A stretch of DNA of 44,793 nucleotides, from assembly GCA_023150845.1 (NCBI GenBank), contig JAKLKD010000023.1, positions 1-44,793 on the forward strand, given 5' to 3'. How positions within the stretch are numbered: position 1 is the first letter of the stretch; every line of letters starts with the position of its first letter. Shown in pieces: positions 1-7,705 of the stretch. The stretch is from Myxococcota bacterium (GTDB taxonomy: Bacteria; Myxococcota_A; UBA796; CAJQPC01). The translations under genes were made by a program, and so were the position numbers. The notes beneath the pieces were generated by a model. That model saw only the letters and a list, made by a program, of their open reading frames with translations, was not told the origin of the DNA and ran no database searches.

Positions 1-1129
1 CCGCCGGGGGCCGCAGCGGCGGGCCGAGGTTGGTCCGGGTGACGGTGTCGTCGCGGCTGGCGCCGAGGCCGGGGTGGTCCGTGGCCCGATCCTCGTCGTC
101 CTCCACCAAGGGGCCGCCGCCGACAGGCAAGGGGCGGGTCTCTTGGTCCCGGAGGTTCGTCACCGTCGGGGTGCGCTTGAGCTTCGCCGACTCAGGGAAC
201 AGGCCCTTCAAGAACCCGGCGAGGGTCGCGGGGGTGAAGATGAACCCGGCGTCGTGGGCGTAGCGGTTGAGCGCGTCCTTAAACTCCGTCGCCGTGGCGT
301 AGCGGGCCTCGCGGTCCCGGGCCAAGGCGCGGTCGATGATCACCTCAAGGGGGTAATCCACGACGGAGTTCACCGCGCTCGGCGGGGTGTACTCGCCGCG
401 GCGGATGGCCTCGATCGTCTTGATCTCGCTCTTCTGGTGGAAGGGGTGCGTCCCGCAGAGCAGCTCGTAGAGCAGCACCCCCGCGGCGAAGAGGTCCGTG
501 CGGGGGTCGACGTCCTCGCCGCTGGCCTGCTCCGGGCTCATGTAGTCAAACTTGCCCTTGATGACGCCGGAGAGCGTCTCCAGGGCCTTCACGTTGGCCT
601 TGGCGATGCCAAAGTCGGTGAGCTTGACCTCGCCCTGCAGGCTCACGAGCACGTTCGACGGCGAGACGTCCCGGTGCACGATGTTGAGCGGCACGGGCTT
701 GTTGCCCCGGAGGATCTGGCGCTTGTGGGCGTACTCCAGGCCCTTGAGCACCTCGATGAGCACAAACACGGCCTGGGGCACGGGCAGGGTGATGCCCCGC
801 TGGCGGCAGCGCTCAAGGATCTGGCCGAGGTCCGGGCCGTCCACGAGCTCCATGGCGACGTAGTACTGCCCGTCCACCTGGCCCAGATCGAGGATCTGCA
901 CGATGTTCGCGTGGGAGAGCAGGCCCGCGATCTTGGCCTCATCGACGAGCATGTCGATGTACTCGCGGTTCGTGCTCAGGCTCGGCAAGATCCGCTTGAT
1001 GGCGTAGAGCCGGTGGAACCCGCCGATGCCCTCCATGCGGGCCTTGAAGATCTCGGCCATCCCCCCGCGCGCGATGCGCTCAAGGATCTGGTACTTACCG
1101 AACTGCTCGATGGGGGCAGGCAGGGCCAC
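1..1129 (-). CDS. Ser/Thr protein kinase (3' end cut by window)
   Basis: A cytoplasmic Hanks-type Ser/Thr kinase read on the minus strand with no stop before the window edge, so the C-terminus is missing (376 codons visible). The start is a GTG at 1129 with GGAG seven bases upstream. The kinase core is intact: glycine-rich loop ARGGMAE near residue 20, ATP-binding Lys near 45 (AIKRI), catalytic HRDVSP near 152, DFG near 172 (TDFGIAK) and YMSPEQ in the activation segment. After the kinase domain comes a Thr/Asp-rich linker typical of myxobacterial kinases that carry a membrane or sensor region further on, but no such region is visible here. The substrate is unknown. The fold and active residues are clear; the complete architecture is not. 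Confidence 0.93.
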   Translation of the reverse strand, partial: MALPAPIEQFGKYQILERIARGGMAEIFKARMEGIGGFHRLYAIKRILPSLSTNREYIDMLVDEAKIAGLLSHANIVQILDLGQVDGQYYVAMELVDGPDLGQILERCRQRGITLPVPQAVFVLIEVLKGLEYAHKRQILRGNKPVPLNIVHRDVSPSNVLVSLQGEVKLTDFGIAKANVKALETLSGVIKGKFDYMSPEQASGEDVDPRTDLFAAGVLLYELLCGTHPFHQKSEIKTIEAIRRGEYTPPSAVNSVVDYPLEVIIDRALARDREARYATATEFKDALNRYAHDAGFIFTPATLAGFLKGLFPESAKLKRTPTVTNLRDQETRPLPVGGGPLVEDDEDRATDHPGLGASRDDTVTRTNLGPPLRPPA

Positions 1130-1213
1130 GGGGGCGCTCCGAATGGGGCGGCGCTCAAGGATAGCCCAGGACAGGGCGATAGGTTGGGAGAACGCGCAAG
1201 CGGCTCAGAGAGA

Positions 1214-1567
1214 TCAGCCCTCGGAGGCCTCGCTCGGCCCGCAGACCTGGGTGCAGGCCGCCGGGAAGCGGCCCTCGTCGTAGGACGGGCAGGCCAGCGT
1301 GGTGAGGTCCTCTACGCAGGCCTTGCCGACCCCAGCGTCAAAGTCGCAGGTCTCGTCGTCGGAGGTGCCGCCGCTCTCCGCCCGGGCCTCCTCACGGAAG
1401 AGCACACACTCCTCGACGGTGGCGTAGGGGAGGAAGGGGATGGCGTCCTCCTCCTCACACTCGAAGACCTTCTCGCAGAAGGCGAGGTCATACGCCGCGT
1501 CGTGGTCGTCGGGGGAGTAACAACCGACAGCGAAGACGAAGGTGAGCAGCGCGGCGCGTGACGACAT
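1214..1567 (-). CDS. Small cysteine-rich lipoprotein
   Basis: A 117-residue predicted lipoprotein. The start chosen is the ATG at 1567 because AGGAG lies six bases upstream; an in-frame ATG at 1573 sits directly against that AGGAG. The signal peptide ends in the lipobox FAVGC near residue 16. The mature part is acidic and contains seven cysteines spread over about 85 residues (for example AFCEKVFECEE and CTQVCG), suggesting a disulfide-stabilised periplasmic or surface domain. Small Cys-rich lipoproteins of this type are common in myxobacteria, but no named family was recognised. It is transcribed divergently from the START-domain gene and lies 84 bases upstream of the kinase start. Confidence 0.75.
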   Translation of the reverse strand: MSSRAALLTFVFAVGCYSPDDHDAAYDLAFCEKVFECEEEDAIPFLPYATVEECVLFREEARAESGGTSDDETCDFDAGVGKACVEDLTTLACPSYDEGRFPAACTQVCGPSEASEG

Positions 1568-1682
1568 GAGCATCTCCTGAGAGAGCGCGGTGGATCCCGG
1601 TATTCTCTGGCTCACGCGGAGGCAAGCGGCGCGCGCGCGGCGAAGACAACAGCATGACTGGCAGAGCGCGTGATTTTGCCGC

Positions 1683-1688
1683 TATACT
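1683..1688 (+). promoter_or_regulatory. Possible -10 element of START-domain gene
   Basis: TATACT stands out in GC-rich sequence 26 bases before the ATG at 1714. No convincing -35 is visible at 16-18 bases. The call rests on the match and on similar -10 boxes elsewhere in this window (11938, 13814, 14966). Confidence 0.35.
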
Positions 1689-1713
1689 CTGCGCGTCTCC
1701 CGAGCGAGCGCAC

Positions 1714-2415
1714 ATGGCCGCTGTCATCCCCGCCCGACCGATCCCCGCGTCCCCCGCCGATCCCCTCCGGGCGCAGGCCCTCGACGATCTCCGCTTCATG
1801 GACGACCCAAGCTGGGAGCCCCGCGTCGAAGAGCTGGGCCTGAGCGTCTCTGAGCGCTCGGTGCCCGACAGCCCCCTGCGCGCCCAGCTCGCCGTCATCG
1901 ACGTGCAGGCGCCCTTCGCCTTGGGCCTGCGGGCCTTGACCGCCGACCTCCTGCCGATGTTGCGCCGCTGGAGCCCGCTCTTCTACAAAGGCCGGGTGCT
2001 CCGGGGCTCCGACGCCTTCAACGACACCCTGCACCTCGTCTTCCACTCCGCCGGGGCCGGGGTCCACCCACGAGACTTGGTGCTGCAACGCAGCATGACG
2101 CTGATGCCCGACGGCGCGGCCCTGTTCTCTTACCGCTCCGTCGAGTCGCCCCAGGCCCCGCCCCACCCGCGCATCGTGCGCGCCCGGGCGCTGCGGGCCG
2201 CCCACGAGCTGAGCCTCACGCCTTGGGGCTGCCGCCTGCGGGCGCTCTGGCACCTCGACCCGGCGGGGGCGCTGCCGAGCTTCGTCGTGAACCACGCCGC
2301 CATCCAGCTCAGCGAGCAGGTCCACCGCCGCCTCAAGAAGCTCCTCTTCACCCTCCAGAACGAGACGCGCCGCTTCGGGGAGAAGCGGCCGCGTCAGGTG
2401 GATTACCGGGGCTGA
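1714..2415 (+). CDS. START-domain lipid-binding protein
   Basis: A 233-residue protein that is one START/SRPBCC-type lipid-binding domain. The diagnostic stretch runs from RDLVLQRS through SYRSVESPQAPP and VRARAL to GCRLRALWHLDP and PSFVVNHAA, which follows the family order closely. No signal peptide is visible, so it should act in the cytoplasm and could bind a sterol, fatty acid or polyketide-like ligand; the ligand cannot be told from sequence. The ATG at 1714 is preferred over an upstream in-frame start at 1654 because a TATACT promoter box lies between them and the family domain needs no extension. It is a single gene, followed two bases later by the end of the convergent CreD-like gene. 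Confidence 0.8.
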   Translation: MAAVIPARPIPASPADPLRAQALDDLRFMDDPSWEPRVEELGLSVSERSVPDSPLRAQLAVIDVQAPFALGLRALTADLLPMLRRWSPLFYKGRVLRGSDAFNDTLHLVFHSAGAGVHPRDLVLQRSMTLMPDGAALFSYRSVESPQAPPHPRIVRARALRAAHELSLTPWGCRLRALWHLDPAGALPSFVVNHAAIQLSEQVHRRLKKLLFTLQNETRRFGEKRPRQVDYRG

Positions 2416-2417
2416 GG

Positions 2418-3704
2418 CTACGGCGCCGCGGGGGGCGTCGGGCGCGGTGCGGGCTCGTTGGAGCGGGCGAGGGCCTCGGTCCAGCGCACCCGGCCGGTGA
2501 GCTGCATGAGCAAGAACAAGGTCGCGATGGAGAGCACGGTCACGGTGAGCCCGGTGAAGCCGTCGAAGAAGTGCGCCAAGGAGAAGCCCACCAGGTAGAT
2601 GAGCTGGGCGATGGCGGCCTCGATGAAGGCGAAGCGGGAGGAGACGACGAGGCGCAGGTAGCTGACGACCAGGGCGACGCTCACGACGCTGGAGAGCCCG
2701 AAGGCCTGCTCGACGGGGAGGTGGTCGGCGCTGTACGCGAAGAGCAGGTGGAAGGCGAAGAAGGCCCCGGCGATGAGCGCGTAGTTGATGGGGTGAATCT
2801 CGATGCCGCGCATCATCGAGAGCATAAAGATGACCAAGAAGAAGAAGAACAGGCTGATGGGCGCGGAGAAGCTCAGCTCCGTGGCGAGCTCGCCGGGCTG
2901 CACCCGCTGGGGCATCACCATGCCGACGCCGTAGCCGGTCACGACCTGGCTGAAGTCCCAGTCCAGGCGCCAGCCGTCGCCCTCTTGGGTCTTCGTGGAG
3001 GGGCTCATGGTCTGGGCGGGGAAGTCGATGTCGGCGAAGTCCGTCACCACGGAGACGTGGAAGCTCTCCAGGTTGGAGACGCTGCTCGTGGGGCTGTAGC
3101 GCCACTCGTCCAGGCCCCGGCTCTTGTACCCGGCGCCGACGCTCACCACGTCGCCGGCCTTCACGGGCACCCGGGCGGTGACGGCGCCGTTCTCAGGGAC
3201 GAGCTCCCGGGCGCGGTCCACGCCGTTGATCACGAAGGTGAAGTCGTCGTAGATGCCCTGCTGGTCGGGGAAGGCGAAGCTCACGTCGAGCACGCCGCTC
3301 TCCGGGTGGTCGTGGCGGTAGGTCCAGGCGCCGCTCATCTCGACGTCGTAGAGCGCGTACCAGACGAGGCCCTTGCGGCGGGGGTCGAGGTTGAGCTTGG
3401 TGTTGATGTCCGTCGAGGCGGGCATCCGCAGGAGCTCGTGGTCGATGCGGTTCACGCCGCGCACCTCGACGGCTTTGCCGTCTTGGGTCTCGGTGCGGAC
3501 GAAGGGCTCCTCCGTGGCCCAGCGGAAGATCATCGTCGGCGCCCGCTGCACCTGGGGGGTGCCCCAGAGCTCGGTGATCTGCCCCTCCATCTCGTAGGTC
3601 TGGGTGTTGGTGCGGCTCTTGGTGATGCCCGCGAGGGTGACCCACGCGATGGCGGACACGACAAAGACGACGATGATGCCGAAGATTCTGAGGACTGGGT
3701 GCAT
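2418..3704 (-). CDS. CreD-like inner-membrane protein
   Basis: A 428-residue inner-membrane protein resembling the CreD family. It has one N-terminal transmembrane segment (about residues 5-27), a long extracytoplasmic region of about 250 residues, then roughly five hydrophobic helices beginning near ISLFFFFLVIF. The segment HPINYALIAGAFFAFHLL and the following helices match the conserved C-terminal part of CreD. In enterobacteria CreD is induced by the CreBC two-component system and affects envelope stress and beta-lactam response, but its molecular activity is unknown and no creBC genes are nearby. The ATG at 3704 has GAGG about nine bases upstream. The C-terminus ends in a Pro/Ala-rich tail. 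Confidence 0.65.
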   Translation of the reverse strand: MHPVLRIFGIIVVFVVSAIAWVTLAGITKSRTNTQTYEMEGQITELWGTPQVQRAPTMIFRWATEEPFVRTETQDGKAVEVRGVNRIDHELLRMPASTDINTKLNLDPRRKGLVWYALYDVEMSGAWTYRHDHPESGVLDVSFAFPDQQGIYDDFTFVINGVDRARELVPENGAVTARVPVKAGDVVSVGAGYKSRGLDEWRYSPTSSVSNLESFHVSVVTDFADIDFPAQTMSPSTKTQEGDGWRLDWDFSQVVTGYGVGMVMPQRVQPGELATELSFSAPISLFFFFLVIFMLSMMRGIEIHPINYALIAGAFFAFHLLFAYSADHLPVEQAFGLSSVVSVALVVSYLRLVVSSRFAFIEAAIAQLIYLVGFSLAHFFDGFTGLTVTVLSIATLFLLMQLTGRVRWTEALARSNEPAPRPTPPAAP

Positions 3705-3753
3705 GTTGAGCGAGCCTCTGGTTGACCCGCTCTTTGTACCCCCCAGATCGCGC

Positions 3754-3782
3754 AGGCCCGGCGCCTTGACTGCGCCGGGCCT
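3754..3782 (-). terminator. Strong stem-loop between two minus-strand genes
   Basis: A perfect 11-bp inverted repeat (3754-3764 and 3772-3782, arm AGGCCCGGCGC) with a 7-base loop lies just after the stop of the Ig-like lipoprotein gene and before the CreD-like gene. There is no T-run on either side, so it is either a terminator without the usual U-tract or an mRNA-stabilising hairpin. Confidence 0.55.
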
Positions 3783-3829
3783 GAGGAGAGTTTGTGCAGA
3801 GCTTCAGCAGGGCGCTCAGCCCAGGCGGA

Positions 3830-4897
3830 TCAGAGCGGGCCGCTCTCGTCCTGACGCACGATGACCACGTCGGGCACGAGGTTCGCCTTGATCTCTTCGC
3901 CGCGTAAGAACAGGCAGTAGGTCTCGCCGTCGGGGCAAGGCTCACACTGCGCGCCGACCCCGGCGACGAAGTTGCAGAGGTACTCCGGGTCGTCCTGGTC
4001 GAGCAGGGCGTCCATCTCCCGGGTGTCGGCCAGGCCCCAGAGCTTGCCGCCCGCGAAGGAGCTGCCGTCGGCGGCGAAGGTGCCCTCGAGGTGGAAGTCC
4101 CAGACCGGGATGCTCACGCCGCTGTAGGTGATGGTGATGCCCGAGTTGTCGGCGGAGAAGAAGGGCGGCTCGGCGAAGTTGACGCCGGTGAAGTCCCAGG
4201 TGGGGATGTACTCGCCGTCGAGCTTCTTGAGCTGGAAGTACTCGCCGTCCGAAGACACGCGGCCCTGGGCGCCGACGAGGCTCATGTCGACGCCGTCCAG
4301 GGCCGTCACGCCGACGAGGATCGGCACGTCGATGTACAGCGACAGCAGGCCGCCGATGCCCACGGGCTCGGTGAAGTTCACGTCGCCGAACTCGATGACG
4401 TAGGTGCGGGTGACCAGCTCCGCCGGGTCGATGGTGAGCGGGGCGCCGTACTCCGAGGTGGTGAAGAAGGTCTCGTAGCTCGCGCCGCAGACGTCGATGA
4501 CGAGGCTGTGGCGGGTGCTCGCGGCGAGGCCGCCGGAGCGGGTCAGCGTGGCGATCTCCGCGCTGGCGTTCCACTCGGTCTCGAGGGTGTAGGCCTCGCC
4601 GGTGTCGGCGTTGGTGAGGCTGAACGTGGCGTCGTCGGCCTCGACGGGCACGGTGAACTGCACGGTGATGGGGTCGCGGTAGAAGACGTTCTCTTCGTCC
4701 TCCAGGGGGATGATCGCCTTGGGCTTGGCGTCGCAGGGGATCTCGGTCTCGGTGTCGTCGCCGCCGCCGCTGTCGTCGGTGGCGCTGTCGTCGCCGCCGC
4801 CGCTGTCGGTGGTGACGGTCGAGTCATCCGTCGTCGTCCCGTCGTCATCCCCCTTGCAGGCGATGAGCGCCAGCAAAGCCAGCATCGATGTGCGCAT
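3830..4897 (-). CDS. Surface lipoprotein with Ig-like domain
   Basis: A 355-residue lipoprotein. The ATG at 4897 is preceded by GGAGGAGACC. The signal peptide ends in the lipobox LIAC at about residue 14, followed by a roughly 35-residue spacer made almost entirely of Asp, Ser, Thr and Gly (DDSTVTTDSGGGDD and similar). Residues 60-140 look like a bacterial Ig-like (SbsA/Big_5-type) domain, with VFYRDPITVQFTVPVE and RHSLVIDVCG. The rest is a beta-rich region with a Cys-containing end (PEYLCNF, CEPCPDGETYC). It probably sits on the outer-membrane surface; no enzyme motif was seen. Only 24 bases separate it from the upstream lipoprotein gene ending at 4922, so the two are likely co-transcribed. 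Confidence 0.75.
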   Translation of the reverse strand: MRTSMLALLALIACKGDDDGTTTDDSTVTTDSGGGDDSATDDSGGGDDTETEIPCDAKPKAIIPLEDEENVFYRDPITVQFTVPVEADDATFSLTNADTGEAYTLETEWNASAEIATLTRSGGLAASTRHSLVIDVCGASYETFFTTSEYGAPLTIDPAELVTRTYVIEFGDVNFTEPVGIGGLLSLYIDVPILVGVTALDGVDMSLVGAQGRVSSDGEYFQLKKLDGEYIPTWDFTGVNFAEPPFFSADNSGITITYSGVSIPVWDFHLEGTFAADGSSFAGGKLWGLADTREMDALLDQDDPEYLCNFVAGVGAQCEPCPDGETYCLFLRGEEIKANLVPDVVIVRQDESGPL

Positions 4898-4921
4898 GGT
4901 CTCCTCCAGAGAGCGGCCGGG

Positions 4922-5878
4922 TCAGTTGACCTCGACCTCGATGATGTACCAGTACAGATCGCCGTAGGGGGTCTCGGGCCGGTACCTCACCTTGAGGTAC
5001 CAGATCGAGCCGTCGCCCGCGGCGCGGGTGAAGTCGGGGTCTAAGCTCGCGCTCTCGCTGCTCTTGTCCCAGGTGTCTTGGAGCACATCCGACATCGTGC
5101 CGTCGCTCTCTTCTTTGGTGAAGTAGAGCTGCAGTCGGGCGGTGAGCGGCGAGCCGAAGGTCTGGGCCTGAATCTTCACGCTCACCGTGGACTTCTCCGT
5201 CGGCGTCGTGAAGGCGTACCAGTCGAACTCGGTGGCGCTGGTGACGGTGCCGAAGATGCGCTGGCCGACGACGATGGGCTGGGCCGTCTCCCAGGTGGCG
5301 TGGTCTTCGGACTCCATGTCCGTCCAGGTGGTCGGCGGCTTCGTGGTGGACGCCAAGAAGCGGTAGTCGTGATCTTCGCCGAAGCCCTGGTAGCCGTCGG
5401 TCATGAAGACGGTCCACACGTCAGACTTCGCCACGGGCACGACGAGGAGCGGGTCGTTTGAGGTGGCCCCGCGGTACACCGCGGCGCTGTAGCCGCGCTG
5501 GGACTCGACGTTCATCACCGGGTCGGCCTCGGAGCCGCGGTCGGCCGCGTCTACGTCGATCTTGAGCCAGCCGCCCTCGGGCATCGAGAACTTGTACACG
5601 TCGAAGTCGCCCTTCTCGCCGAAGTTCCCGCAGGCGAAGGACTCCATCACGATCTCGTTGGCGACGTCCGTGTTGTAGTTCGGCTCGACCTCGGGCTGAT
5701 CACAGGGCGGCGGAGGGGTGGTGTCCTCCGGCGGGGTGGTGTCGATGGGGCTGTCTTCAGTCTCGGACTCTTCAGTCTCGGACTCCTCCGGGGGGTCCGG
5801 CGGCAGCCCTGGGTTGAAGCAGGAGGCGAAGCACCCTTTGCAGGCGGTGAACAGGCCGAGCGCTAAGAAGGGTCGCAT
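4922..5878 (-). CDS. Lipoprotein with two PPC-like beta domains
   Basis: A 318-residue predicted lipoprotein with lipobox FTAC near residue 13, followed by a Glu/Ser/Thr/Pro-rich spacer containing ESETE repeats. Two regions resemble PPC (bacterial pre-peptidase C-terminal) beta-sandwich domains: one around residues 65-150 (EPNYNTD, GDFDVYKFSMPEGGWLKIDV, GSEADPVMNV) and one around 190-318 (ATWETAQPIVVGQRIFGTV, EFDWYAFTTP). PPC domains usually accompany secreted proteases, but no catalytic domain is present, so a binding or structural role at the cell surface is more likely. It is the first gene of a probable two-gene minus-strand unit and is divergent from the lipoprotein at 6018. Confidence 0.72.
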   Translation of the reverse strand: MRPFLALGLFTACKGCFASCFNPGLPPDPPEESETEESETEDSPIDTTPPEDTTPPPPCDQPEVEPNYNTDVANEIVMESFACGNFGEKGDFDVYKFSMPEGGWLKIDVDAADRGSEADPVMNVESQRGYSAAVYRGATSNDPLLVVPVAKSDVWTVFMTDGYQGFGEDHDYRFLASTTKPPTTWTDMESEDHATWETAQPIVVGQRIFGTVTSATEFDWYAFTTPTEKSTVSVKIQAQTFGSPLTARLQLYFTKEESDGTMSDVLQDTWDKSSESASLDPDFTRAAGDGSIWYLKVRYRPETPYGDLYWYIIEVEVN

Positions 5879-5991
5879 TGAGTGAAGGCTCCTCTCATCC
5901 CAGCCACCTTAACGTGAACCCGACGGGCCTTGCAGTGATTCCCGCGTGGCTTCACCCGCGCTCTCGCGTAGCGACGCGGTTGAGAGGGCGC

Positions 5992-5997
5992 TATGAT
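5992..5997 (+). promoter_or_regulatory. Possible -10 element of lipoprotein at 6018
   Basis: TATGAT lies 21 bases before the ATG at 6018, in the 139-base gap between two divergent lipoprotein genes. No clear -35 was found. On the other strand TAAGGT precedes the 5878 start, but with a poor -35. Confidence 0.3.
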
Positions 5998-6017
5998 GCT
6001 AACTTGGAGACGCAACC

Positions 6018-7544
6018 ATGAAAAACAGCGCCTTTCTGCTTCGGCTTCCGCTCGTGCTCCTCGCCATCGCGGGCTGTGACGGCTCCGAGAACAACGTCAA
6101 CCAGCTCTTCCCTGAGATCCTTGTCAGCCCCACCGAGGTGGACTTTGGCGAGGTCGTCAAGGATTACCCCGCCACGGTGGCGCTCGAGATCATCAACGGC
6201 GGTCGCGCGCCCCTCAAGATCAGCAGCATCGCGGTGCGTGGTGACGGCGTGGTGCCTTACTCCGTCGACATTAGCGAGGCCGAGATCGGCTGGAACAACA
6301 CCGAGGAGGACCCCACCGCCGACCGCGAGGTGGTGAACCTGACCTTCTTGCCGCCGAACTACTTCACCTACGACGCCGAGCTGGTCATCAACTCGAACGA
6401 CCCCGACTACCCCGAGTGGGTCGTGCCGGTCACCGGCATCGGCAGCGACGGCCCGACGCCGGACATCGAGCTTGAGCCGATGTCGCTCGACTACGGTGAG
6501 GTCACCCCGGGCACCATCTCGACGAAGTGGGTCACCCTCAAGAACGTCGGTGACGGCGACCTCGTCATCAACTCCACCGCCCAGACCGGCTCCGGCGACT
6601 TCTCCATCGCGACCGACCCCCGCGGCCAGACCATCGTGGCCGGGGGCAGCGTGCAGATGATCGTGCTGTACTCGCCGAACATCCCCGACGTTGAGGGCGA
6701 AGAGATCGGCGACGACGGCGTGATCACCCTCACCACGAACGATCCCGACGAGTCCACCGTCGAGATTCAGCTCGTCGGCAACGGCGGCAGCACGTTTGAG
6801 TACCCCATCGCCGACATCGACTGCCCCGGCGTCGGCGCCCCGCCGGAGACCATCGTGCTCGACGGCTCGGGCAGCGTCGATCCCATGGGCTACGCGCTCG
6901 TGGAGTACAACTGGTACTTCCCCAACGGCGAAGACGACGACTGCCCCGACGGCTCCACCTGCACGCTCCAGGCCTCGGCGGGCACGACGAGCGAGCTCTA
7001 CATGGACATCGCCGGGGAGTACGAGGTGAACCTCCAGGTCACCAACGAGATCGGCGTCAAGTCTGCCCCGGCGCGCTGCGTCATCGACGCCATCCCCCAG
7101 GATCAGATCCACGTCGAGCTGCTCTGGGACACCCCCCGCGCCGACCTCGACCTGCACATGTCGAACGCCACGGGCGTCTCGCTCTTTGACTCCCCCGACG
7201 ACGTGGCCTACTGCAACCCGCACCCGGAGTGGGGCGACAGCAGCACCACCCTGGACGACCCGCGCTTGGACATCGACGATCTCTCGGGCTACGGCCCGGA
7301 GAACATCAACGTCCAGGAGCCCTACCCCGGCGAGTACCCCGTGCGGGTGCACTACTTCGACGACAACGGCGACGGCGCCACCACGGCGACGGTGCGCTTC
7401 TACATCTACGGCACCTTGGCCGGGACCTACAGCCGCGTGCTGGAGCGGAACGAGGTCTGGAGCGTCGCTACGATCCGCTGGCCGGACGCTCTCATCGTCG
7501 ATGAGGACAGCATCGCCACGGCCTCCGCGCGGACCTGCTTCTAA
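6018..7544 (+). CDS. Multidomain lipoprotein: ASH x2, PKD-like, DUF2135-like
   Basis: A 508-residue surface lipoprotein. GGAG sits eight bases before the ATG, and the signal peptide ends in lipobox AIAGC near residue 20. Residues 30-140 and about 150-255 are two Ig-like domains of the ASH/HYDIN type, each opening with a V/M-x-x-DFGEV or LDYGEV motif and ending in NDPD repeats (SNDPDYPEW, TNDPDES). A PKD-like segment follows (VLDGSGSVDP, YNWYFPNG, AGEYEVNLQVTN). The C-terminal 150 residues (LLWDTPRADLDLHM, GPENINVQEPYPGEY, VRVHYF) resemble the DUF2135/YfaP domain. The domain set suggests adhesion or cell-envelope scaffolding. No catalytic residues are evident. Confidence 0.82.
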   Translation: MKNSAFLLRLPLVLLAIAGCDGSENNVNQLFPEILVSPTEVDFGEVVKDYPATVALEIINGGRAPLKISSIAVRGDGVVPYSVDISEAEIGWNNTEEDPTADREVVNLTFLPPNYFTYDAELVINSNDPDYPEWVVPVTGIGSDGPTPDIELEPMSLDYGEVTPGTISTKWVTLKNVGDGDLVINSTAQTGSGDFSIATDPRGQTIVAGGSVQMIVLYSPNIPDVEGEEIGDDGVITLTTNDPDESTVEIQLVGNGGSTFEYPIADIDCPGVGAPPETIVLDGSGSVDPMGYALVEYNWYFPNGEDDDCPDGSTCTLQASAGTTSELYMDIAGEYEVNLQVTNEIGVKSAPARCVIDAIPQDQIHVELLWDTPRADLDLHMSNATGVSLFDSPDDVAYCNPHPEWGDSSTTLDDPRLDIDDLSGYGPENINVQEPYPGEYPVRVHYFDDNGDGATTATVRFYIYGTLAGTYSRVLERNEVWSVATIRWPDALIVDEDSIATASARTCF

Positions 7545-7562
7545 GCGCCTGTCCCGCCGCCA

Positions 7563-7620
7563 AAGGCCCGCGCCCTGCGCCCTCGGAGAGCCCCTCCGGG
7601 GGCGTCGTGCTCTGGGCCTT
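7563..7620 (+). terminator. Nested inverted repeat after lipoprotein gene
   Basis: An outer 7-bp stem (AAGGCCC at 7563-7569, GGGCCTT at 7614-7620) encloses a 5-bp hairpin (CGGAG 7584-7588, CTCCG 7594-7598). It starts 18 bases after the stop at 7544. There is no T-run, so termination is only inferred. Confidence 0.35.
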
Positions 7621-7652
7621 GACGGTCGTCGTCTCGGTGTAAAAGATCGTCA

Positions 7653-7676
7653 TGCGCATACATTAAAATATGCGCA
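7653..7676. promoter_or_regulatory. Palindromic operator-like site before SPFH gene
   Basis: A perfect 8-bp inverted repeat, TGCGCATA (7653-7660) and TATGCGCA (7669-7676), is separated by the AT-rich 8 bases CATTAAAA. It sits 30 bases upstream of the SPFH lipoprotein start in an otherwise GC-rich gap and includes a -10-like TAAAAT (7664-7669). Symmetry, spacing and position suit a dimeric repressor site over the promoter. A hairpin role in RNA is possible but less likely because the gap is AT-rich just here. Confidence 0.45.
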
Positions 7677-7705
7677 CATGATCTCTAACCGCCCACGGAG
7701 GTACG

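Noticed and set aside
74-1561. Long open frame on the plus strand opposite the first kinase and the Cys-rich lipoprotein
   Set aside because: It is antisense to clearly conserved kinase motifs, and its predicted protein has no recognisable domain; high GC opens such frames.
2223-3725. 500-codon open frame on the plus strand
   Set aside because: It crosses the end of the START gene in another frame and lies opposite the CreD-like membrane protein, whose hydrophobic segments are clearly real.
5991-7352. Long minus-strand open frame over the ASH/PKD lipoprotein
   Set aside because: Antisense to a protein with a signal peptide and several domains; no family features of its own.
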